Shown: positions 1 through 6,204 of the stretch, in pieces
How positions within the stretch are numbered: the first letter of the stretch is position 1
Layout: the number at the start of each line of letters is the position of its first letter
From: an uncultured Sutterella sp.
GTDB lineage: Bacteria; Pseudomonadota; Gammaproteobacteria; Burkholderiales; Burkholderiaceae_F
Length of the DNA: 9,317 nucleotides
Reading direction: 5' to 3'
NCBI GenBank assembly: GCA_900552915.1
Contig: USBS01000071.1
Location: 1-9,317, forward strand
Notes under the pieces: model-generated
The model's database searches: none
What the model was told of the DNA's origin: nothing
The model's input: the letters and a program-made list of their open reading frames with translations, nothing else
Position numbers and translations under genes: made by a program

Positions 1-1
1 C

Positions 2-376
2 ATGGAACCCACCCGCATCTATGTCAAGCAGGTTCTCAACGTGATGAAGTCCGTGACGATCAAGGGCATGGCTCACATCACGGGCGGCGGCCTGGTGGAA
101 AACATTCCGCGCGTTCTGCCCGAAGGCACCCAGTGTGTTGTGCACGCCGACAGCTGGAAGCGTCCGGCCATCTTCGACTGGCTGCAGGAAAAGGGCAACA
201 TCGATTCGCACGAAATGCACCGCGTCTTCAATAACGGCATCGGCATGGCCGTGGTCGTTGCGGCCGAAGACGCCGAACGCGCCAAGGCTCTCTTTGAAGC
301 CGAAGGCGAAAAGGTCTACACGATCGGCGAAATCCGCGCGCTGCCCGCGGGAGAAGCGCCCTGCGTGGTGATCTAA
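2..376 (+). CDS. purM: PurM, phosphoribosylformylglycinamidine cyclo-ligase (AIR synthetase), C-terminal part; 5' end outside window
   Basis: Fragment of 124 codons ending at TAA 374-376; the reading frame is open to the window edge, so the start lies upstream. PurM closes the imidazole ring of FGAM with ATP to give AIR, the fifth step of cytoplasmic de novo purine synthesis. The visible part is the C-terminal third of a usual ~345-residue protein: an EPTRIYVK segment at the very start, then the conserved glycine-rich block HITGGGLVENIPRVLP at about fragment residues 25-40, and the HEMHRVFNNGIGM block near residues 71-83, all diagnostic of the AIR synthetase C-terminal domain. Glutamate is written almost entirely GAA, as in the neighbouring genes. 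A strong terminator follows 20 nt after the stop, separating it from rnfH. Identification is secure; completeness at the 5' end cannot be judged. Confidence 0.95.
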   Translation: MEPTRIYVKQVLNVMKSVTIKGMAHITGGGLVENIPRVLPEGTQCVVHADSWKRPAIFDWLQEKGNIDSHEMHRVFNNGIGMAVVVAAEDAERAKALFEAEGEKVYTIGEIRALPAGEAPCVVI

Positions 377-396
377 GCGGACTGTCGAATCTACCC

Positions 397-431
397 GAAA
401 GCGCGGCCTTCGCTTGCCGCGCTTTTTCTTT
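397..431 (+). terminator. Intrinsic terminator of purM
   Basis: Perfect 10-bp stem (398-407 with 416-425, AAAGCGCGGC arm), 8-nt loop, then a T-rich tail through 431 (TTTTT C TTT). It starts about 20 nt after the purM stop. Its tail ends only 11 nt before the rnfH start codon. Confidence 0.88.
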
Positions 432-442
432 ACCCGACTTTT

Positions 443-766
443 ATGCGCGTTTATCTCTGCATTCCAAAACGCAAGGGCGGCGTCACCCTGCGAGAACTCG
501 ACTTGCCCGTCGGCGCAACCGTTGCCGATGCGCTCGAAGCGGCGGGATTTGCCCCCTCAAGCACCTGCGCGATTTTTTGTGAAAAGGTCGATGCACAGGC
601 GCCGCTCAAGCCTGAGGACCGCATCGACGTGGCCGTGCCGCTAGCGCTTTCTCCAATGGAGGTTCGCCGTCTTCGAGCCGAACAAAAGGAGCGCACCGCC
701 GTTCCGCGTCCCAGCCACGGCGGCATTCATCAGCTCATCAAGCCTCTGGACGAATCCATGCTGTGA
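443..766 (+). CDS. rnfH: RnfH family ubiquitin-like protein (UPF0125; also called RatB)
   Basis: 107 residues. The N-terminus reads as a first beta strand (MRVYLCIPKR), followed by LPVGATVADALEAAGF at about residues 21-36, an IFCEKVDAQAPLKPEDRIDVAVPL core at 44-67, and the SPMEVRRLRAEQ signature at about 70-81. The core and signature are typical of RnfH proteins, which adopt a ubiquitin-like beta-grasp fold. The function is not established; the names come from association with Rnf electron-transport genes and with the ratA toxin gene. It is slightly longer than many homologues owing to a C-terminal tail ending HQLIKPLDESML. ATG 443 is the only possible start: the in-frame codons back to the purM stop (which is in the same frame) contain no ATG, GTG or TTG. 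There is no Shine-Dalgarno before it, only a pyrimidine-rich stretch and the tail of the purM terminator. No terminator follows, so read-through into guaB is likely. Confidence 0.87.
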   Translation: MRVYLCIPKRKGGVTLRELDLPVGATVADALEAAGFAPSSTCAIFCEKVDAQAPLKPEDRIDVAVPLALSPMEVRRLRAEQKERTAVPRPSHGGIHQLIKPLDESML

Positions 767-794
767 AAAAACGAGTAGATTTTGCCTGCTCCTC

Positions 795-824
795 TTCCAA
801 TAAACCCTCGTATATGCCTATAAT
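795..824 (+). promoter_or_regulatory. Candidate sigma70-type promoter for guaB
   Basis: An exact consensus -10 hexamer TATAAT lies at 819-824. A weak -35 (TTCCAA, 795-800) precedes it with an 18-nt spacer, so the assignment rests mainly on the -10. The predicted start near 831 would give a leader of about 80 nt before the guaB ATG. Confidence 0.55.
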
Positions 825-844
825 GCGAGGTTAACCAAAAGCAT

Positions 845-892
845 CCGGGGCCTCTTGGGCGAACGTCCGGCACTGCGACCCGTTTTTTTTTT
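845..892 (+). promoter_or_regulatory. guaB leader with small GC-rich hairpins and a T10 tract
   Basis: Between the guaB -10 box and its ribosome binding site the leader has GC-rich complementary segments (for example GGGC 857-860 with GTCC 865-868, one G-U pair, GAAC loop) and then ten consecutive T at 883-892. A GC-rich segment followed by a T run ahead of a purine gene resembles an attenuator, but the stem is short and I could not match it to any known riboswitch class. It could be an incidental homopolymer. Confidence 0.25.
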
Positions 893-910
893 GCTTTGAG
901 GTTACCGAAA

Positions 911-2377
911 ATGCGTCTCCTTCAGAAGGCACTTACCTTCGACGACGTTCTGCTCGTCCCCGCCTACTCCGAAGTTCTCCCCCGCGATGTGCAGCTGCGC
1001 ACGCGTCTGACCCGCGAAATCTCCCTGAATCTTCCGATGGTGTCCGCCGCTATGGACACGGTTTCCGAAGCCAATCTGGCCATTGCCATGGCTCAGGAAG
1101 GCGGCATCGGCATCATCCACAAGAACCTCACGGCTCAGCAGCAGGCTGCCGAGGTTGCCAAAGTCAAGCGCCATGAATCGGGCGTCGTAAGCGACCCCAT
1201 CACGGTCGGTCCCGACATGCTCGTGGGCGACGTGATCCGCATGTGCCAGGAGCACCGCATCAGCGGCGTGCCGGTCGTCGAAGGCCGCCACGTCCTGGGC
1301 ATGGTCACCAACCGCGACCTGCGCTTCGAATCCCGCATGGAAGCTCCCGTGCGTGAAATCATGACCCCGCGCGACCGTCTCGTGACGGTGCAGGAAGGCT
1401 CGAGCCTCGACGAAGCCAAGCGCCTGATGCACGAAAACCGTCTGGAACGCGTGCTCGTGGTCGACAAGGACTTTAACCTCTGCGGCCTCATCACCGTCAA
1501 GGACATCATCAAGGCAACGGAACACCCCTACGCCGCCAAGGATAAGGAAGGCAAGCTTCTTGCCGGCGCCTCGATCGGCGTGGGCGCAGGCACCGAAGAA
1601 CGCCTTGAACTGCTCGTCGAAGCGGGCGTCGACGTCGTCGTGGTCGACACGGCTCACGGCCACAGCAAGGGCGTGCTCGACCGCGTGGCTTGGGTGAAGA
1701 AGAATTATCCCAACCTGCAGGTGATCGGCGGCAACATCGCCACGGGCGCTGCCGCTCGCGCACTCGTCGATCACGGCGCCGACGCCGTCAAGGTCGGCAT
1801 CGGTCCGGGCTCCATCTGCACGACCCGCATCGTGGCCGGCGTCGGTGTTCCTCAGGTTTCTGCCATCAGCAACGTCGCCGAAGCGCTCGAAGGCACGGGC
1901 GTTCCTCTGATCGCCGACGGCGGCATCCGCTTCTCGGGCGACATCGCCAAGGCCATCGCCGCAGGCGCCAACTCCGTCATGATGGGCGGCATGCTCGCCG
2001 GCACCGAAGAAGCTCCGGGCGAAGTGATCCTCTATCAGGGCCGCTCCTACAAGAGCTACCGCGGCATGGGCTCGCTGGGCGCCATGTTCAAGGGCTCGGC
2101 CGACCGCTACTTCCAGGACAACAACTCGGGCAATCTCGACAAGCTCGTTCCGGAAGGCATCGAAGGCATGGTTCCGTTCAAGGGTTCGGTCGTCACCATC
2201 CTCTATCAGATGGCAGGCGGTCTGCGCTCCTCCATGGGCTACTGCGGCTGCCGCACGATCGACGAAATGCGCTCTCGCGCCGAATTCGTCGAAATCACGG
2301 CTGCCGGTTGGCGTGAAAGCCACGTCCACGACGTGAAGATCACGAAGGAAGCTCCGAACTACCGTCAGGAAAACTAA
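911..2377 (+). CDS. guaB: GuaB, inosine-5'-monophosphate dehydrogenase
   Basis: 488 residues, the normal bacterial IMPDH length. It oxidises IMP to XMP with NAD+, the committed step toward guanine nucleotides, in the cytoplasm as a tetramer. The TIM-barrel domain starts at residue ~1 (LTFDDVLLVPAYSEVLP) and is interrupted by a two-CBS (Bateman) insert at about residues 93-205. Visible active-site elements are the DTAHGHS cofactor loop at 247-252, catalytic Cys303 in GPGSICTTR, phosphate-binding DGGIR at 337-341, the flap YRGMGSLGAM from 383, and the Arg399-Tyr400 pair that activates water. ATG 911 is chosen because it gives the family's MRLLQKALTFDD start and has GAGG at 898-901 with a 9-nt spacer; an in-frame TTG at 896 overlaps that site. 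Glu codons are 32 GAA to 2 GAG. It is flanked by a TATAAT promoter and a strong terminator. Confidence 0.98.
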   Translation: MRLLQKALTFDDVLLVPAYSEVLPRDVQLRTRLTREISLNLPMVSAAMDTVSEANLAIAMAQEGGIGIIHKNLTAQQQAAEVAKVKRHESGVVSDPITVGPDMLVGDVIRMCQEHRISGVPVVEGRHVLGMVTNRDLRFESRMEAPVREIMTPRDRLVTVQEGSSLDEAKRLMHENRLERVLVVDKDFNLCGLITVKDIIKATEHPYAAKDKEGKLLAGASIGVGAGTEERLELLVEAGVDVVVVDTAHGHSKGVLDRVAWVKKNYPNLQVIGGNIATGAAARALVDHGADAVKVGIGPGSICTTRIVAGVGVPQVSAISNVAEALEGTGVPLIADGGIRFSGDIAKAIAAGANSVMMGGMLAGTEEAPGEVILYQGRSYKSYRGMGSLGAMFKGSADRYFQDNNSGNLDKLVPEGIEGMVPFKGSVVTILYQMAGGLRSSMGYCGCRTIDEMRSRAEFVEITAAGWRESHVHDVKITKEAPNYRQEN

Positions 2378-2398
2378 TTCCTTCTCGGCTAAAATAGC

Positions 2399-2433
2399 GC
2401 GGCGCGGGAAAATCCCGCGCCGTTTCTTTTTCT
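2399..2433 (+). terminator. Intrinsic terminator of guaB
   Basis: Perfect 10-bp GC-rich stem plus AAA loop: arms 2400-2409 and 2413-2422 (CGGCGCGGGA arm), then TTTCTTTTTCT at 2423-2433. It begins about 20 nt after the guaB stop and isolates guaB from guaA. Confidence 0.95.
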
Positions 2434-2492
2434 GCGCCGTTCGATCTCGGCAGCTCCCGCTTGTCCGCCTCATGACGACGGCCCGCACCGCT

Positions 2493-2498
2493 CATAAT
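2493..2498 (+). promoter_or_regulatory. Candidate -10 box for guaA (CATAAT), implying a near-leaderless transcript
   Basis: CATAAT matches the TATAAT consensus at five of six positions and ends 8 nt before the guaA ATG. Standard spacing would put the transcription start at about 2504-2506, essentially on the start codon. I see no convincing -35 at 16-18 nt. The box also supplies an in-frame TAA (2495-2497) that rules out any upstream guaA start. Confidence 0.4.
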
Positions 2499-2506
2499 TT
2501 CAAGAC

Positions 2507-4072
2507 ATGCAACACGATCGCATTCTTATTCTCGACTTCGGAAGCCAGGTAACGCAGCTCATCGCACGCCGCGTGCGTGAAGCGCACGTGTACTGCGAAG
2601 TGCACCCCAACGACGTTTCCGCCGACTTCATCCGTGAATTCAATCCCAAGGGCATCATTCTTTCGGGCTCTCACATGAGCGCCTACGAAGAATCCACCGA
2701 TCAGGTGAGCCCGGCCGTGTTCAGCGCGGGCGTCCCCGTTCTGGGCATCTGCTACGGCATGCAGACGATGGCGCTGCAGTTGGGCGGTCGCGTCGAAAGC
2801 GGCGCCAAGCGCGAATTCGGCTACGCCGAAGTGCGCGCGCACAACCACACGAAGCTGCTTGAAGGCATCGAAGACTTCAAGGGCCCCGAAGGCGAAGGCA
2901 TGCTCAAGGTCTGGATGAGCCATGGCGACAAGGTCACCGTCATGCCCGAAGGCTTCAAGCTGATGTGCTCGACGCCGTCGTGCCCGATTGCCGGCATGGC
3001 CGACGAAAACCGCGGCTTCTACGCCGTGCAGTTCCATCCGGAAGTCACGCACACCGTGCAGGGCGCGGCAATGCTCAAGCGCTTTGTGACCGAAATCTGC
3101 CGCTGCAAGCCCGACTGGGTGATGGGCGACTACATCGCCGAAGCCGTCGAGCTGATTCGCCAGCAAACCAACGGCGAAGAAGTGATTCTGGGCCTTTCGG
3201 GCGGCGTGGACAGCTCGGTTGCCGCCGCGCTCATTCACCGCGCCATCGGCGACAAGCTCACCTGCGTGTTCGTCGACAACGGACTGCTGCGCAAGGGCGA
3301 ACGCGAACAAGTTCGCGAAACTTTTGAAAAGAACATGGGCTTGAAGCTCATCGTCGTCGACGCCGTCGATCGCTTTATGGGCGAACTTGCCGGCGTCACC
3401 GATCCCGAACAAAAGCGCAAGATCATCGGCCGTGAATTCGTGAATGTCTTCCAGGAAGAGGCCGAAAAGCTCTCCAACGCCAAGTGGCTTGCTCAGGGCA
3501 CGATCTACCCCGACGTGATCGAATCCGCCGGCGCCAAGACAAAGAAGGCAAAGACCATCAAGAGCCACCACAATGTGGGCGGCCTGCCCGAAACGCTTCA
3601 CCTGAAGCTTCTCGAGCCGCTGCGTTCGCTCTTTAAGGACGAGGTACGCGAACTCGGTGTCGAACTGGGCCTTCCCTACGAAATGGTCTACCGTCACCCC
3701 TTCCCCGGTCCGGGCCTGGGCGTGCGCATTCTGGGCGAAGTCAAGCGCGAATACGCCGACCTTCTGCGCGAAGCCGACGCGATCTTCATTGAAGAGCTGC
3801 GCCGCGCAGGCTGGTACGACAAGGTTAGCCAAGCCTTCGTGGTGTTCCTGCCTGTGAAGAGCGTGGGCGTCATGGGCGACGGCCGCACCTACGACTGGGT
3901 CGTGAGCCTGCGCTCGGTTGAAACGAGCGACTTCATGACCGCCAAGTGGTCCGAACTGCCCTATTCGCTTTTGGCGACGGTTTCCAACCGCATCATCAAT
4001 GAAGTGAAGGGCATCAACCGCGTCGTCTACGACGTCTCGGGCAAGCCGCCCGCCACAATCGAATGGGAATAA
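2507..4072 (+). CDS. guaA: GuaA, glutamine-hydrolysing GMP synthase
   Basis: 521 residues, close to the ~525 of the E. coli enzyme. It aminates XMP to GMP using glutamine and ATP, completing the branch begun by GuaB. The N-terminal class I amidotransferase domain (about 6-195) shows nucleophile Cys82 in GICYGMQ and the His177/Glu179 pair in FHPEV. The ATP-pyrophosphatase domain follows, with P-loop SGGVDSS at 231-237. The C-terminal dimerisation domain carries HPFPGPGLGVRILGE and ends KPPATIEWE, the normal terminus. The LSGSHMS loop in place of the common LSGGPES recalls betaproteobacterial enzymes. ATG 2507 is the first possible start, because an in-frame TAA lies at 2495-2497, and it aligns with known N-termini. 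No Shine-Dalgarno is present; with CATAAT 8 nt upstream this suggests leaderless translation. It is probably a separate transcription unit between two terminators. Confidence 0.98.
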   Translation: MQHDRILILDFGSQVTQLIARRVREAHVYCEVHPNDVSADFIREFNPKGIILSGSHMSAYEESTDQVSPAVFSAGVPVLGICYGMQTMALQLGGRVESGAKREFGYAEVRAHNHTKLLEGIEDFKGPEGEGMLKVWMSHGDKVTVMPEGFKLMCSTPSCPIAGMADENRGFYAVQFHPEVTHTVQGAAMLKRFVTEICRCKPDWVMGDYIAEAVELIRQQTNGEEVILGLSGGVDSSVAAALIHRAIGDKLTCVFVDNGLLRKGEREQVRETFEKNMGLKLIVVDAVDRFMGELAGVTDPEQKRKIIGREFVNVFQEEAEKLSNAKWLAQGTIYPDVIESAGAKTKKAKTIKSHHNVGGLPETLHLKLLEPLRSLFKDEVRELGVELGLPYEMVYRHPFPGPGLGVRILGEVKREYADLLREADAIFIEELRRAGWYDKVSQAFVVFLPVKSVGVMGDGRTYDWVVSLRSVETSDFMTAKWSELPYSLLATVSNRIINEVKGINRVVYDVSGKPPATIEWE

Positions 4073-4098
4073 GCGAGCGTTAGTCTCAGCCCACACGA

Positions 4099-4145
4099 AA
4101 AGCAGCGCGAGTTCATACAAAAACGGCTCGCGCTGTTTTGTTTTT
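4099..4145 (+). terminator. Intrinsic terminator of guaA
   Basis: 9-bp perfect stem CAGCGCGAG (4103-4111) with CTCGCGCTG (4127-4135), extendable outward through a G-U pair and A-T pairs, 15-nt loop, and tail TTTTGTTTTT at 4136-4145. It lies about 27 nt after the guaA stop. Confidence 0.9.
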
Positions 4146-4166
4146 AGCAAAGAAGCTGTCCTCGTC

Positions 4167-4194
4167 TTGTTTTCCACGCAGGCTCCGATAGAAT
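4167..4194 (+). promoter_or_regulatory. Candidate sigma70-type promoter for the PEBP-family gene
   Basis: TAGAAT at 4189-4194 (five of six to consensus) is preceded, 16 nt upstream, by TTGTTT at 4167-4172, which keeps the TTG core of the -35. It sits just after the guaA terminator and about 60 nt before the ATG at 4254. Confidence 0.42.
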
Positions 4195-4253
4195 CGAGTC
4201 CATAGCGCCGACGCCGTTTTGGCCTCGGTGCGCCCATAAAAGGATCCATCGCC

Positions 4254-4709
4254 ATGTATCTGAAGTCTCCGAGCCTTGAAGAAGGCTCCCGCATGCCCGA
4301 AAAGCACTCGTTAAACGGCGGCAATGTTTCGCCGGAACTCGCTTGGGGCGATTTTCCCGCAGAAACAAAAAGTTTTGCCGTAACCTGTTTTGACCCGGAC
4401 GCTCCGACCGGGTCGGGCTGGTGGCACTGGGTGGCGCTTGACATTCCGTCCGACGTCACGAGTCTTGCCGAAGGCGTAAAGCTTTCCGCCCCCGCTCGAG
4501 AGCTCGTCACCGACTACGGCACGAAAGGCTTCGGCGGCGCCTGTCCTCCTTCCGGACACGGCATGCACCGCTACGTCTTTACGGTGTGGGCGCTTCCGGT
4601 TGAAACGCTCGACTTGCCCGACACGGCTACCGCCGCCAATGCGGGCTTCATGCTCAACGCGTTGGCGCTTGCAAGCGCCAAAATTACGGCAACCTACGTA
4701 ACGCCGTAA
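4254..4709 (+). CDS. YbhB/YbcL-type PEBP (phosphatidylethanolamine-binding / Raf kinase inhibitor-like) protein
   Basis: 151 residues, a typical length for bacterial YbhB-like proteins. The family anion-binding site is visible in two blocks: DPDAPTGSGWWHW at 47-59, and GGACPPSGHGMHRYVFTVWAL at about 94-114, where Pro98, His105 and Arg106 are the conserved ligand-loop residues. The N-terminal NGGNVSPELAW (21-31) is also characteristic. There is no signal peptide or membrane segment, so it should be cytoplasmic. The physiological role of bacterial members is not settled; a small anionic ligand or enzyme-inhibitor role is inferred from the eukaryotic family. The start is supported by AAAAGGA at 4238-4244 with a 9-nt spacer. 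It appears monocistronic: the guaA terminator and a TAGAAT promoter precede it and a perfect hairpin follows. Codon use matches the neighbours. Confidence 0.92.
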   Translation: MYLKSPSLEEGSRMPEKHSLNGGNVSPELAWGDFPAETKSFAVTCFDPDAPTGSGWWHWVALDIPSDVTSLAEGVKLSAPARELVTDYGTKGFGGACPPSGHGMHRYVFTVWALPVETLDLPDTATAANAGFMLNALALASAKITATYVTP

Positions 4710-4710
4710 T
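4683..4710 (+). repeat. Inverted repeat spanning the PEBP gene stop codon
   Basis: ATTACGGC (4683-4690) and GCCGTAAT (4703-4710) form an 8-bp perfect dyad around a 12-nt loop at the very end of the coding region. The following CGTTTC is a poor T tail, so this may be an mRNA 3'-end stem or chance rather than the main terminator. Confidence 0.3.
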
Positions 4711-4731
4711 CGTTTCATTGGGCTATAGTGC

Positions 4732-4770
4732 GGCATGCGCCTGAAAAAAGGCGCATGCCTCGTTTCGTTT
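4732..4770 (+). terminator. Hairpin, probable terminator of the PEBP gene
   Basis: Perfect 10-bp stem GGCATGCGCC (4732-4741) with GGCGCATGCC (4750-4759) around an A-rich 8-nt loop, followed by a T-rich but interrupted tail (TCGTTTCGTTTT). It starts 22 nt after the stop. The tail is weaker than at the other terminators here. Confidence 0.65.
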
Positions 4771-4775
4771 TCGTC

Positions 4776-4840
4776 TCGAGCTCAGCTCGACACCTGACGT
4801 GCGCGACACAAATCAAAATCCGCCGAGTACAGAAGGCGGA
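4776..4840 (+). promoter_or_regulatory. Structured leader of the SDF symporter gene
   Basis: Two further perfect small dyads lie between the upstream hairpin and the ribosome binding site: TCGAGC (4776-4781) with GCTCGA (4785-4790), and TCCGCC (4819-4824) with GGCGGA (4835-4840). The second ends 6 nt before the GGGAG ribosome binding site (4846-4850). They could influence initiation, but no known regulatory RNA class is recognised. Confidence 0.3.
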
Positions 4841-4860
4841 ACCTCGGGAGAATAAAAAAA

Positions 4861-6126
4861 ATGAGCGCAGACTCCTCTCAGATGCAGCGGCCGGTGATGA
4901 ACCCCAAGGAAAAACGCATGCAGACGATTCAGGCCGTCCTGTACGTCGTCGCCATCGTTTTGGGTCTCATCAACGGCTTTTACGGTTCGGAAATCTGGAT
5001 TCAGACCGGCGAATTCATTTCGACGATCTTCATTCGCCTCTTCCGCTTCATCGCCGTGCCGATCATCGCGGTGTCGATCATCGCCACGCTTTCTCAGATT
5101 TCCCGCTCCACCGAATCGGGACGAATCTTCCGTCACAGCGTCTTTTACACGCTGCTCACGACAATTCTGGCCGCCACGCTTGCCGCTATTTTGTTCGAGC
5201 TCTTTGCTCCGGCCAACGTAACCCTTTCGGATACCACGCAGGCCTCGGAAGCCATCGCCGGCATCAAGGGCAAGAGTTACTTCGACTACATCACGTCGGT
5301 CGTGCCCGACAACGCGATTGCGCCGTTTTTGTCGGCTAACGTTCTCTCGGTTCTGATCATCGCCGCGGCCGTCGGCATTGCCATCGCGAAGCTGCCGCAC
5401 GACAGCCGCGAGCAGCGCGTGCTCATGGCTTTCTTCTCGGGCCTGCAGTCCGTGCTCTTTACCCTTGTTAGCTGGATCATCATGATCCTGCCGCTCGGCA
5501 TCTTCGGCTTTTTCACGGTGCTTGCCAAGGAAATCAACGCGGGCGTTGCTGTGGGCGGCCTTGGCACCTACTTTGCAACGGTGCTCTCGGCCAACTTCAT
5601 TCAAATGCTGATCGTGCTGCCCGCCATACTGCTGCTGCGCGGCATCAATCCGATCCGCGTTTTCAAGGGCATGCTGCCTGCGCTCACCGTCGCCTTCTTC
5701 TCGAAGTCTTCGGCCGGTACATTGCCCGTGACCATGCGCTGCTCGGAAGTCAACCTCGGAGTTAAGGAAAGCGTTTCGCGCTTCGTGCTGCCGATGTGCA
5801 CCACGATCAACATGAACGGGTGCGCCGCCTTCATTTTGATTACCGTGGTCTACCTTATGCAGAACGCGGGCGTCGACATCACCTGGACTACGCTTGCCGT
5901 GTGGATCTTCATCTCCACGATTGCCGCCGTCGGCAATGCCGGCGTGCCCATGGGCTGCTTCTTCCTTTCGGCAAGCCTTCTGGCAAGCATGAACGTGCCG
6001 ATTCTTCTGATGGGCGTCATTCTTCCCTTCTACGCTGTGATCGACGCCATCGAAACCACGCTCAACGTCTGGAGCGACTCCAACGTCGCCGTGCTCGTGC
6101 ACAAGGATCTCTACGGAGATCTTTAA
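4861..6126 (+). CDS. Dicarboxylate/amino acid:cation symporter (SDF / DAACS family), probable neutral amino acid type
   Basis: 421 residues, a hydrophobic inner-membrane carrier of the glutamate-transporter fold. Family landmarks: serine-rich hairpin 1 SKSSAGTLPVTM (281-292), TM7 motif TINMNG (315-320), hairpin 2 AGVPMG (360-365) and the TM8 motif from Asp395 to Asp406. In TM8 the residues equivalent to GltPh Asp394, Thr398, Asn401 and Asp405 are kept (Asp395, Thr399, Asn402, Asp406), but the arginine that binds the substrate side-chain carboxylate is Glu398. The usual NMDG is NMNG (Asn319). Both changes argue against aspartate or C4-dicarboxylates; the SstT serine/threonine carriers, as I recall them, also have Glu at the first position. 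Overall resemblance to SstT is limited, so the substrate is open. The start has GGGAG at 4846-4850 with a 10-nt spacer; residues 1-20 are hydrophilic, as expected for the cytoplasmic end. A terminator at 6205-6235 follows. Confidence 0.9.
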   Translation: MSADSSQMQRPVMNPKEKRMQTIQAVLYVVAIVLGLINGFYGSEIWIQTGEFISTIFIRLFRFIAVPIIAVSIIATLSQISRSTESGRIFRHSVFYTLLTTILAATLAAILFELFAPANVTLSDTTQASEAIAGIKGKSYFDYITSVVPDNAIAPFLSANVLSVLIIAAAVGIAIAKLPHDSREQRVLMAFFSGLQSVLFTLVSWIIMILPLGIFGFFTVLAKEINAGVAVGGLGTYFATVLSANFIQMLIVLPAILLLRGINPIRVFKGMLPALTVAFFSKSSAGTLPVTMRCSEVNLGVKESVSRFVLPMCTTINMNGCAAFILITVVYLMQNAGVDITWTTLAVWIFISTIAAVGNAGVPMGCFFLSASLLASMNVPILLMGVILPFYAVIDAIETTLNVWSDSNVAVLVHKDLYGDL

Positions 6127-6143
6127 TATCTGTCCTATCCTTG

Positions 6144-6178
6144 ACCTGCGTCTAGCCGTCTAAGGCAAAGCCGCAGGT
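6144..6178 (+). repeat. Stem-loop downstream of the symporter gene
   Basis: ACCTGCG (6144-6150) pairs with CGCAGGT (6172-6178), with a nested GCC/GGC (6155-6157 with 6164-6166). No T tail follows. It may be a 3'-end stabilising stem or part of the control region before putP. Confidence 0.35.
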
Positions 6179-6189
6179 TGATGGCAGGT

Positions 6190-6204
6190 ACAATTGACAA
6201 TTGT
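6190..6204. promoter_or_regulatory. 15-bp perfect palindrome, possible operator
   Basis: ACAATTG-A-CAATTGT is a perfect odd-length dyad in the symporter-putP intergenic region, directly before the terminator stem. Its form suits a dimeric repressor or activator site. It also contains TTGACA, but no -10 follows at the right distance. The regulator is unknown. Confidence 0.35.

Noticed and set aside
896..910. In-frame TTG start five codons before the guaB ATG
   Set aside because: It overlaps the GAGG ribosome binding site of ATG 911, and ATG 911 gives the standard IMPDH N-terminus and exact usual length.
902..2488. Open frame of 528 codons on the - strand opposite guaB (similar long ones at 2492-4510, 4813-6102 and 6302-8170)
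   Set aside because: Their translations are low-complexity and rich in His, Asp, Arg and Ala, with no known motif. They mirror well-identified + strand genes whose high-GC third positions and GAA-rich codon use leave few antisense stops.
4724..4729. TATAGT as a -10 box for the symporter gene
   Set aside because: No -35-like hexamer at usual spacing, and the resulting start would fall inside the hairpin that probably ends the PEBP transcript. Possible but not supportable.
4728..5339. 203-codon + strand frame overlapping the symporter start
   Set aside because: It is an Arg/His-rich shadow in another frame. The symporter at 4861-6126 has full family motifs and a ribosome binding site.
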